A stretch of DNA of 64,000 nt. Origin: Punica granatum. Its lineage: Eukaryota; Streptophyta; Magnoliopsida; Myrtales; Lythraceae. The position numbers and the translations under genes are program-made. Of this stretch, positions 50,901 through 61,275 are shown in pieces (within the stretch, counting starts at the first letter, position 1; the number at the start of each line of letters is the position of its first letter). Under the pieces are notes generated by a model. That model did not search any database. It was given only the letters and a program-made list of their open reading frames with translations, and was not told where the DNA came from. The stretch is taken from contig NC_045127.1 in NCBI RefSeq assembly GCF_007655135.1, forward strand, positions 868,001-932,000, given 5' to 3'.

Positions 50901-51801
50901 ATCTGTTACAGCATCAACTTCTCTATCTAACATTCCAGTTGGATAATTCAAGCTTGGTTTGCGAATAGGAGAGAGAGTGAGATCTCTATCCTTCCTTTTG
51001 TTGAAAAAGTTCTCCACTGCAGCAAATCATTTTAGTTAAGAATGTACTAAAAGAAGGTAAAGCAATCTTCGTTCACCTCCACATTATTAGAAGATGCTCT
51101 GAAAGAATTAGGTAACACGATCCTATTTATGGCCGATGGACAGTGTCATCAGCAGAAACAGCAGCAAATACTTACCTCTGAACCCATGAATTTCATTAGG
51201 GAATTTTCTGGAAATTGTTAATTTTCCAACATCAAATGTACAAGAAAATATGTAATCAGCAGATCTCAGTTCAGCTTTTGATGGAAGAGGATTTCTTTGG
51301 TCCTTTGAAATGCATACAACAGAGCATTTCCCCTGAGCTGCTTCCTGATACATCATAGAAGAAGAACATCAGAAACCACTGCACTTAAAAATGTTTCGAG
51401 GGGAACAGGAACATAACTGAGATCATCTTAGCATACTTAATTACCAGAAAGTTGGTGTTTGAGAGGCCTTCACCCTCACAAGAAGCTAGGAATATCTCAT
51501 TCCACTGAGGCTCATAATCTCCGAGATAATTTCGGATTTCTGATGGCCGAAAGAACCATACAACCTCCAATTGTTTCCCGCAGTCAGTTGTGTCAATAAT
51601 CTTAACAATTTTACCTATATAGGTTTCAGCTTCTCCAGCTTGATAAAAGATTACACAATCATGGAGACAGTACTCCACACCATCATAGGTAACAGACTCG
51701 TAAGACTGGACATCCCTGTTTACGTTATCTTCCTGATATAGCTCTAGAGGCATTTTCATCGTGTAACTACTATTCCAGGAACCTGAACTTGGAAGAGACA
51801 T
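47937..51801 (-). CDS. ASI1: ASI1-like BAH and RRM domain protein
   Basis: Eleven coding exons: 51445-51801, 51176-51344, 50864-51016, 50413-50768, 50069-50101, 49187-49279, 48827-48929, 48648-48738, 48408-48507, 48164-48280 and 47937-47990; 541 residues, frame closed with GT-AG borders. BAH domain at about residues 35-175 (VTYDGVEYCLHDCVIFY, VVWFFRPSEIRNYLGDYEPQW). A charged linker follows, with KKKVRFSDE. The RRM is at about 365-460 (GTLVLLDNLDPTYSS as RNP2, GKAFVIFK as RNP1). The C-terminal module runs SHCSQENTIEYSMGMEW and ends in a short coiled KQAKEMMELKKQL. The order matches Arabidopsis ASI1, which binds intronic heterochromatin and lets transcription pass through transposon-bearing introns. 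A further 5' UTR exon with donor at 53093 is likely. The 33-base exon 5 is small but keeps frame. Confidence 0.87.
49359..49931 (-). mobile_element. TRIM (miniature LTR retrotransposon), copy 2, in an ASI1-like intron
   Basis: LTR-like repeats at about 49359-49512 and 49779-49931 share CTTATAAACCCATGGATTTCT. On the minus strand a TGGTATCG primer-binding-like sequence directly follows the LTR end (..GACA). The interior shares motifs with the TRIM at 39358 (GCGCATGTGT, CCGAGTGTG.AACTCGTG), so both belong to one family. It sits in the 789-base intron between exons 5 and 6, in the sense orientation of the host gene. No coding. Confidence 0.7.
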
Positions 51802-53432
51802 ATGTTTTAGGTCAAATTATGCAGCATTGGCATGATGAGGAACCAAAGAAGGCAGGAGAAGTCAATATCAAAGACCAGATGTTGAGATGATAATAGAAGC
51901 TAACAGAGAAAAAACTTAACCAAAGTGTATTACTACAATGAACTCCAATGAAGAATAAAAGCGAAATGTTCTATAGGAGTCAGACTCTCTCACGTATAAG
52001 TTCAGAAGCAGAATCAAGAGGTATTTTGCCAAGTAAATCCTCTGGCAATCTTCCCGAAGATAGCAAGAGTCATGACAGGATTCTTTATTGGGTGAGCAAA
52101 GCATGAAAGAAATGAAATAAACTTGGCCCGTGAAGATATAATGCAATCTAAACTGGGAGCCTAGTAAACTTGCCCCAACTTCCTGAAGAAACTTTCAAGT
52201 AAAACCTCAACCCTCAAGATATATGACAAATTGTTCTTAAGCTAAGCCCACTCCAATCTACCACATAAGATTCGCCACCACTGAATTGCTAAATTTTGGT
52301 TCCACCCCGCTTTTAGATCCCGAGATGGGTTGTATAAGGTTTGCTATGTAGGCCACCACAGCACATGTAGCAGGGTCTGGTAGCAATTTTTATATGGATC
52401 AAGCCTATAATCTTTTCCATTCCCCTTGGCTAGCTCAAGAAAGGGGCCAAAAAGGAGGGTAAAAGGGAAATCTTGGCCAGGAACATGTTGGTCCCTACAT
52501 AGACTTCAAAAGGGACCATATAACTCCGAAACAAACACAGTAGGACAGAGCAGCTGATAATGCAGCAGTGCCCTCCACTCCACCAAAACATTTAAATAGA
52601 AGCCAATTGGAGAATAATATTCTATTTCACTGAAATCAAACAGCAACCTGTCCATTCAACCTTACATACACACACGCACATATATCCCCTAATAAGGAGT
52701 ACGAATATGTAAAGAAGACAATAGCAAACCCAAATGCTGTTTGAGACCTGGGAAAACTCAAAGGTTCATAACCCTGGAACAGAGTATGCTCACATGGCAA
52801 CATTTTCCTATTAATATAATATCTCGAATACCCAAAACAACGAAAGGAAGAAAACATATACGTCCGGGAGGAGGCTCTTTGACACTCTATTGGACTTGAA
52901 TACCACGCGAAGATGCCATGTCCGTGAAATGCGAAGCTCGGAGAAGAGCATTAAATTTTATTTTATTTTTTAAAGGATGAGTAACTAGAAAAGGATTTTT
53001 ACAGCAGAGAAGTGATGCAATGCGGGTATGGCGTCTAACGACGACGGCAATCTACAGGCGGCCCGAGGAAGAGAGAGCTCGAAGGAACTTACCTTAGTGG
53101 GATCGGAAGGAAGGACGGGAGTGGAGCTTCGGAAGAAGCGAAGAACAGAATCTTTGCAGAGAAACAAACGAGAATGATTAAAGAATATGATGGAAAATCC
53201 GTTTTGCAGTTTGTTTTATTTTTGTTTGTTTTTCTTGCAAATAATACATATCGGCGACTCGACAACGGGGAGAAGAAGATGGACGCGCACTTTCCACAAA
53301 TACAAAACATATGACCAATCACTGCCCGCCACGTCAGCACCGGACCTGAATTTCTATTTGTAGTCAACTCTAGTCCCGCTGCTCCATTTTTGTCATCTAT
53401 TTTATTTATGAATTAATATCATCATATACTAC
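51802..53432. other. ASI1-like 5' UTR intron, first exon and promoter
   Basis: No other gene. A clean donor (AAG/GTAAGT) at 53093/53092 on the minus strand, with no ATG in the exon before it, suggests a non-coding first exon of roughly 53093-53190 followed by an intron of about 1.3 kb. 53190-53430 would be promoter DNA. Confidence 0.5.
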
Positions 53433-54106
53433 GGGTGTGAACGGATACCGAGTATATCCGGAACCAGTCGGAACATATCCATTAGGGTAAGATTCGGATA
53501 GCTCATATTGAAAATATGGTAGGATCCGGGTATTAAAATAAGAAACCGGTAAAAATAGATTCCAGTTCCGATTCTTGCATATAGGGTATCCAGAATCGAA
53601 ACCGAAACCAATACCCATGCTCAATAATAACTTTCTATAATTATATTCAGATATTTTTTTCCTCTTACTTTATCTTCTTACCTTCTCTGTCTTTGTCTCT
53701 CTCTCTCTCGATGGAAGCCTCGAATTCCTTATTGTCGATAGCTTTGGTTCAACGACCTCGGTGTGTCCTCAATAAGGCCTGATTGTATTACGAATGTTTA
53801 GTTTTGTGGATGGATCGATGATGCATATTACTCTTTATTGCGGATTAATCTAAATCTATATCGACATTTTGCTTTGCATGATTACTAATTATAGATAAGA
53901 CATTTTCGTTTTTATTTAGAGAGACAAAAAAATTTACGGGTTCCAACAAGGTACCCAGAATCTATGGTATAATACATGTTCCAGATAGGTTCCGGATCCA
54001 GGACTCAACAAGGTAGGTTCCGGTTCCAAAATCTCGGAACATGTTCCTTAAATGGTAGAATCCGAGTATCATGAAAAAAAAGGGTACCCAGATCCGAACA
54101 TCCCTA
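53433..54106. mobile_element. Non-autonomous TIR element with an 11-base target duplication
   Basis: The left end is GGGTGTGAACGGATACC; the right end, read inverted, is TAGGGATGTTCGGATC. Outside them lie TCATATACTAC (53422-53432) and TCATGTACTAC (54107-54117), an 11-base direct repeat with one mismatch. Subterminal GGTTCCGGATCC-type motifs repeat in both orientations. There is no transposase. The superfamily is uncertain. Confidence 0.6.
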
Positions 54107-55237
54107 TCATGTACTACGATATTTTAAAATTTTTCACTCAATATTAATTTCACCATTCAGCATAATATTTTGAAATTTTTTTCATGACATAGCACAATAA
54201 GTAATAATTTCATCACATGGTATAAAATTTTAAAATTTTTTCACCACGTAGCACGGCATTAATTTTTCGTCAATTTTTTATGCTATATGGTAAAAAAAAT
54301 TCCATAATTTTGTGCTATATGATATTAGATGAAAAATCTCACAGTTGTGCCAACTGCCGTCGGCTTTGTTGTTGCTGCTAGCCCCATCGTCGCCAACAGG
54401 TTCTCTCACATGTAAAGTCTTCATCATCCTAAAAAGTTGACTGCGAATAAACTCTGTGCTTCCAGTACGACAGCGTCTGTTGGGATGGCGTGATGTCTTC
54501 ACACTCGACATTTCTTGCACACGTTTCGATCGTTCCATCGACAATGGAGGCACTCGGAGTTTTTGGGCTATTTAGCTAGGAGTTTGACGATTTGAGGTGG
54601 AGAAAACACATACACACACACAAACACAGTTGAATGGCGAAACTCAAAATGTTCCGTACATGGGAAAGTGTCGTGCATGCGTGCGTACTCCTAATTTTTT
54701 TTTTTTCGATCACAAGAGATACATGTTAGCTTAGGACAAAAGATATGAAAATAAATTCAAAATTTCAGTGATGAGAATTGAATAACATTTTAGCTTCAAA
54801 TCAACGTGTCATGCCACGGCATTAATACCTCTTTCTCCTCGATAAATCTTGTGTGTATGATTGTACCACGTGGTATTATGTCACAAGACACATACAAAAT
54901 TTTATTTTTGTTGACACACAATAAAATTAAAAACAAATTAGTCACGTTCGCTGACTTGCGCAACCGGCAGCAAGGAAGCAAAGGAGATGGGAGCATTTTG
55001 TTCAATGCCCACTTCAATTAGAAACAAAGGCCCTCATGGAAACCGGGCCCTTTAGGAGCATCCATGGACCTCGTAAAGAAAAGAAAAGAAAAGGAGAAGA
55101 TTCATTCACTCATGACTCGATGATCAAAACTGGCAAAGGCTTTAAGTCGCATGAATTTTTCTGAAATCGCCAAATATCTTAATAAAAGGATATATATCGA
55201 TAATAATTAATAAAAGGATAAATAGACGTCCTTCGTG
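54107..55237. other. Spacer without recognisable genes
   Basis: AT-rich with repeated AAAATTTTTTCA..A.CATAGCAC motifs at 54120-54310, a degenerate short tandem repeat. Open frames here are short and have no family resemblance that I can see. Confidence 0.5.
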
Positions 55238-56658
55238 AGGGTAAATTACACTATTGGTACAAAACTTTATTATCAATGTAACATTTTGGTATAAATTTTA
55301 AAAAGTGTAATAATTGAATACAAAATTTTTTAAAAATGTAATAGTGCTATTAACTCCGTTAATTTAGACTAACGGAGTTAATAGTTGCTGACGTGGCTTC
55401 CAATGTGGCAGCTGACATCAGACAATGTTTATGTGGCACTTACGTGCGTTGACATGTCATTTTAAATTAATAATAAATAAAATAAAATACAAAAGAAACC
55501 AAAATAATATTAAGGGATAGACACAGACTAACTGAATCCTCACTGATGAGGTGAGATTAGTGTATTTGATTAAATAGGCATTGTACATGACTATCTAAGG
55601 AAGTACATAAATGTGAAATAATTACATGCCTAAAATACAACAAGTATAAATGAAAAAATATGATTTGATATTATCCTTGATTAAATATATATAAAAAATA
55701 TATTAAAAATAAATAAATGAAATTAGAATATTAAAAACAAAATTATCAAAACTAAAAATACAATAAAAATAAAAATAAATAAAGTACTTACAATAGAGAA
55801 ATTAAAATCGAAAGGAAAATATGAAAATAAAAAAAGCTGAAAATGAAAAAAAATCTAAAAACGAAAAAAAACTGAAAAGAAAAAAAGAACAATGGGTAGC
55901 CAGTGCTTCGGGGAAAAGGGTAAGGGCATTCACTCTAGCCACCACCCTCTTAACAAAGGTCACCAGTGGTCTCAAATCACGTCGACGGCCTCCGTCGACC
56001 CTTGGGGGGGGGGGGGGGGGGGGGGGGAGGGGGGAGGGGTAGGGGCGAGGCCTCTCACCCCCATCCCGATCGAGATCTTAGTCGGGATCACCTTAGAGAT
56101 CTCAACCGACATCTCTCGGGCATGAAGATGGGGGCATCCCCGCCGACCACCCCCATGACAAAGGTCGTCGACGTGGTCTGAGACCACCGGTGACCTTTGT
56201 CGAAGGGGTGGTGGTTGGAGGGGGCGCCCTCACCTCCTTCCCCGAAACACCGACCACTGTTCTCTTTTATTAAATTAATTTCTCTATTTTAAACTTTTTT
56301 ATTTTTATTATATTTTCAATTTAGTTTTAATTTTGATTATTTTAATTATTAACATTCTAAATTTATTTATTTATTTTTAATTTTTCATATGTATTTAGTT
56401 TTTTATAATTTTTATTTAAATTTTTTAAATAAAAATTTTAGTATGACGAATGGACAGTCGTGCAAGTGCAACATCATTTAGATTAATATATTAACATCCA
56501 CAAAGGATTCACGTCATTAAAAGTTAACGGTGTTTATTCTAAATTGACGAATTGCATAACATTGTTATATTTTTTTTAAAAAAATTATACTCAATTGTTA
56601 CGCTTTTTAAATTTCGTACAAAAAAATTTGTACCAACAGTGTCATTTACGGTAACCCT
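55238..56658. mobile_element. Long-TIR (foldback) element, about 1.4 kb
   Basis: The ends match in inverted orientation: AGGGTAAATTACACTATTGG on the left against AGGGTTACCGTAAATGACAC on the right strand. Flanking CCTTCGTG (55230-55237) and CCTTTGTG (56659-56666) form an 8-base target duplication with one change. Inverted similarity is also seen deep inside: 55880-55985 pairs with 56160-56270, including ACAAAGGTCACC.GTGGTCTCA. Most of the element is therefore one imperfect palindrome, as in foldback elements or long-TIR Mutator-like elements. The centre holds a run of 24 G at 56004-56027. No transposase. Confidence 0.7.
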
Positions 56659-56857
56659 CCTTTGTGGGCCCATTTGTATGTTTCTTTTTCTCTTTGCCTG
56701 GCATGATTGGGGCCTTTTTTTTGCCCGCTCCACTCGTGCCCAGATTCTGCCTTCTTCTTACACCGCCGGAATATTATTATATTTGCCATTTAATCATGTA
56801 TTTACTTCCAAGCTGCTCACCAAACGTTGAATCGTCTGCAAATCCTCAGGGTTTTGG

Positions 56858-56865
56858 TATAAAAG
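56858..56865 (+). promoter_or_regulatory. TATA box of the ATP/ADP translocase gene
   Basis: TATAAAAG, a textbook TATA element, 148 bases upstream of the chosen ATG, giving a predicted 5' UTR of roughly 120 bases. Confidence 0.6.
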
Positions 56866-57012
56866 GACTCTCAAAAACCCCATTTCTTCCTCCCCAGCCA
56901 CCTTATCTCCTTATCTCGGTGTCGCCGTCTTTTACCATGTTCTCCTTCTCTTGATAGCCATAGTATTTTGGGCTTCTTGAAGGTAGGGGGAACATACAGG
57001 AGGAGTAGAGGC

Positions 57013-60000
57013 ATGGAGACTGCTTTCTTGAGAACCGGCGGGCTCATTTGTCTGCCCAAAAGCCCCAGAAGGACAACCGCCTTCCTCAGCTCCTCCAATG
57101 GCCTAAAGCACAGAGCTTTGTCCCTAAAAACCACTTCCCTTTCTGGGTTCCCCTTATCTCTCAAGAACTCATACAAATTCAATGGCTTTACCTCGAATCC
57201 TGGTGGGGTTTTTCAGAAGAACAGGAGCTTCCACATCTGCAGGGCTGAGACTGCTGCAGCAGCTTCAGCTGACGGGCAGCCACTGTTTGCTGAACCTGAG
57301 AAGCCCAAAATCTTCGGCATTGAGACTGTGACTTTCAAGAAGATTATCCCCCTCGGGCTAATGTTCTTCTGCATTCTCTTCAACTATACAATCCTTAGGG
57401 ATACAAAGGATGTCTTAGTTGTGACAGCTAAAGGGAGCAGTGCAGAAATTATCCCATTCCTCAAAACATGGGTCAATCTGCCGATGGCTGTTGGCTTCAT
57501 GTTGCTGTACACCAAATTGGCCAACGTGTTGTCAAAGAAAGCCCTCTTCTACACAGTCATTGTTCCCTTCATTGCCTTCTTTGGAGCATTTGGTTTTGTG
57601 CTGTACCCTCTTAGCAACTACATTCACCCTGAGGCTCTTGCCGATAAGCTTCTTGGTACGCTCGGTCCAAGGTTTCTTGGCCCACTTGCAATATTGAGGA
57701 TATGGAGCTTCTGCTTGTTCTATGTCATGGCTGAACTGTGGGGCAGTGTTGTCATCTCAGTGCTATTCTGGGGATTTGCCAATCAGGTGACAATCTTTTA
57801 CTTTTATCTTGAAATTGAATCCTTTGTCATTTTTGAGACAAAATAGAAGTATCTCATTTGCTGGTTTATGTCGAGACATCTTAATGAAGGAGTTTGCTGC
57901 TCTTGGTCCAGTTTTTCAGGCCACCAGGAAATTTACTTTAGCTTCTCTATGTTAACCATGTTTAGCTATAAAATATGGATTTGCCTATGCTAAACTCCAT
58001 GAAAACAAAAGACATGCATCCTGCTTGGATTCGGTTTTTAACCCAATCATTTACAGCATTGACCAGCGTCCAAGACCAACCAATATTTTTGTTTGTTAAA
58101 CTGAAAAGTAGATTTCGAAGTCATGATAGTAGTGATGTCTATATCATTGGATAAGTATTAGTAGATTCAGTAATGAAATCTGCTTGCGCATTCTAGCTTC
58201 TGATGGAAAAAGTCTTTCACTAATCAAATTGGTTTTTTCTCCAGAAAGTACGTTCAGTCTTACGATTATAGTAGTTTATCAAGTGAAACTACTTTAAGAT
58301 GTCTTTAGATTATCCCCATGTTGATGAAATGCACTTTGTGCTTCACTGACAGAGGTTCTTTTCAGTGATTTAATCGACTGGGTTTACATTTCTTCTTACT
58401 GCATACCGTTTACTGTCTTAAGTTTTCTTAACTCCTAACATTGCTTTTCTTTGCTTTGAACCAACTGTATGATTATAGTATGATAGACTAAATATCTAAT
58501 AATCATAATTTCCTCTAGATTTTTTCAACTATCAAAGTCTTATTGTTCTTTCTTTAATTTCGCATTCTTATACTAATATCACAATTTACCTCAGATTACA
58601 ACAGTTGATGAGGCCAAAAAATTCTATCCCCTCTTTGGGCTTGGCGCGAATGTTGCCCTTATATTTTCTGGTCGAACAGTGAAGTACTTCTCCAATTTGA
58701 GAAAAAATCTTGGCCCTGGAGTTGATGGCTGGGCCATCTCGTTGAAAGCTATGATGAGCATCGTGGTTCTGATGGGACTTGCAATTTGTGGCCTTTACTG
58801 GTGGGTCAACACTTTCGTTCCTCTTCCAACCCGTAGCAAGAAGAAGAAGGTAATGAGATTCACATAACTTGAAGAAATAGGTCAGAGAAACTCTTAACAC
58901 ATTGTTTTCTTGGATTAATTGTGCTTGATTTTGACTTTGCAGGAAAAGCATAAGATGGGAACGATGGAGAGCTTGAAGTTCTTGGTCTCTTCCCGATATA
59001 TTCGGGACCTCGCCACTCTGGTGGTTGCATATGGTATTAGCATCAACCTCGTCGAGGTTACATGGAAATCAAAGCTCAAAGCCCAAGTAAGAGAAATTTA
59101 GTTTCAGCCACGTACTGCAGGCTGTTGGTTTATGGCAGAATTCAATATCATGAATATGATCGAGAGAGTTTCAAACCTGACATGATAAAATACAATTGAA
59201 CTTTGAACCAAATCCAATTTAGATTAGTTTTTTTTGCGCTATTGGAAACTGGATGTGTTTGATATAAACCAGAGATTGACATGGATGGCTGCATGAATTT
59301 GACAAAGTAGCACTGTCTTTTAGCTCTTGCATCTTTATTGCCATACCAATTCATTCAATTCTTTCTTTTCAATCCCCCATGCAGTTCCCAAGCCCTAATG
59401 AGTACTCTTCCTTCATGGGCGACTTCTCGACTGCGACAGGAATTGCAACCTTCACGATGATGCTTCTTAGCCAGTTTATCTTCGACAAGTACGGATGGGG
59501 AGTTGCTGCTAAGATTGCACCCACTGTGTTGCTTCTGACGGGAGTTGGGTTCTTCTCTCTGATATTGTTTGGCGACCCCTTCGCTCCTACCCTGGCAAAG
59601 TTTGGGATGACCCCTCTTCTTGCAGCTGTCTATGTCGGTGCCATGCAGAACATTTTCAGCAAGAGTGCCAAGTACAGCTTGTTTGACCCATGCAAAGAAA
59701 TGGCTTATATTCCGCTTGATGAGGACACCAAGGTTTGGAAAACTCTAGCTGATCTCTTTTTATGTTTTCCTTTTCACTGTTAGCCTAATTTCCAGTTTGA
59801 AATGAGCAAATCTGTCAGCGAGGGCTGTATGATTTCTTGACTTTGACTGGATTCTTTAGTCTCAAATGTGATAGTACAGTGAGAATTCTTCCGTTATTAG
59901 TTTTCAAATAACTAAAATCCAGATTTAGTTACGGGTATAAGCTCATCTTCAAGTTACTGCAGTTCTCATGCTTGACTCTAAGCTTGAACCTTCACTCAAG

Positions 60001-60523
60001 ATTGCGATTGACTTAGCTTCATTTTGGACTTACAGAGGGAATTTAGTCAAGGTCATGTTTAAGATTAGGCAGCCTTTGCAATGAACTCAGGATGATTTTT
60101 TGCTCAATCCTGGAAATGATGGAGTCGGTCGGGTTCCATTGCATCACTAATTTTTTTGTTTTTTTTTTGCTTGTGAAATTCCTTCAGGTGAAAGGAAAAG
60201 CAGCAATTGATGTTGTGTGCAACCCATTAGGCAAGTCGGGAGGGGCCCTGATCCAGCAGTTCATGATCCTAACCTTTGGCTCTCTGGCTAACTCCACTCC
60301 CTACCTCGGAGGGATCTTAATGGTGATTGTGCTTGGTTGGCTCGCTGCAGCTAAGTCCCTGGACACCCAATTCACCGCCTTACGCCGTGAGGAAGAACTC
60401 GAGAAGGAGATGGAGCAGGCGAGCGTTAAGATCCCAGTCGTGGCCCAGAACGAAAGTGGAGGCACTTCTGTTGGGGGCGACTTGAGTTTAAATCCTACAG
60501 CTGGTGACTCCTCGACCAGTTGA
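57013..60523 (+). CDS. NTT2: Plastid ATP/ADP translocase (NTT/AATP)
   Basis: Imports ATP into plastids in exchange for ADP across the inner envelope. Five exons, 57013-57786, 58595-58849, 58943-59086, 59385-59732 and 60188-60523, all phase-0 GT-AG junctions, encode 618 residues, close to the 620-630 usual for plant NTTs. The first about 85 residues are Ser/Thr/Arg-rich with few acids, a chloroplast transit peptide. The TLC-family carrier then begins with KIFGIETVTFKKIIPLGLMF, followed by the RDTKDVLVVTAKGS segment containing a conserved lysine, the AELWGSVVISVLFWGFANQ helix, LKAQFPSPNEYSSFMGDFST, and KGKAAIDVVCNPLGKSGGAL. Around a dozen hydrophobic segments are visible. The C-terminus is hydrophilic (EELEKEMEQ...). 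The start is the second in-frame ATG (METAFL), matching known NTT N-termini; an upstream ATG at 56968 would add 15 residues. Confidence 0.96.
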
Positions 60524-61275
60524 TCATAAGCCTTGAATAGACAACTGAATAAGGAATGTTTCGATGGAGTAGACGAGATGGTGGATGCTTCTGATCGGTT
60601 TAGGCCCGTCGAGTTTTGATCTGGTAGAACAAAGAGCGGGTATAGAAGTTCATCGCAATTGGATCTCGATGAGTTAGATTTAATTGTTGCAAGTTATAGA
60701 GTTTGAGGGTTGTAGTTATTGACCATCTCCTGTATCATTTCTTGAAAAAAAAAGAAAAAGAAATCCAGAACAGCCACCAAACATATAAACAATTTGGACC
60801 AACGTTATTTATTGTTGGGGACGAGATGAGCTTGCAAGGTGGATGACAGCTTAAACCCAAGAGCCTGTTTCAATATACCTTTTGGAATTTTTAATCAAGA
60901 GTTCAATGTTCCGAACATAGTTCACAACGAACACTGGCGGGGCCTACCCGGAAATCATCGAAATTACCCATTACAACAATCATAAGTATTATTAGAAGTT
61001 CATTTTTCTACCCTGGTAATTCTAATTCTGGACATTTATTAATAAAAAAAAAAAAGAAAAAAAAAAGTAGTAGTAGCAGCAGCAGCAGACTTAATGGCGC
61101 CAAAAATCTTATTAGCGACGTCGTTTTGTGCTGAATTCCAGAGTCTCTTCTGTCTGTTATCCTGCAATTGGAAGAAATTAAAGCGAAGAGCCTTAAACCT
61201 CAGAAGAAGACGAACAAAGAAGAAGAAGGAGAAGGAGAAGGAGAAGCAGCTGAACGATGTTCTGTTCTCAAAGAA
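60524..61275. other. Translocase 3' UTR and editing-factor 5' region
   Basis: No gene. AT-rich 3' flank, then an A-rich tract (about 61045-61070), an (AGC)n tract (61072-61088), and a GAA/GAG-rich stretch (61200-61250) directly before the PPR start. No TATA box is obvious. Confidence 0.6.

Noticed and set aside
55821..56187. Gly-rich and Lys-rich open frames
   Set aside because: Caused by the G-run and A-rich DNA inside a foldback element; no plausible protein.
61168..61275. Longer N-terminus for the editing factor
   Set aside because: The extra 36 residues are a Lys/Glu-rich repeat translation and do not look like a transit peptide; the ATG at 61276 fits ECB2 relatives better.
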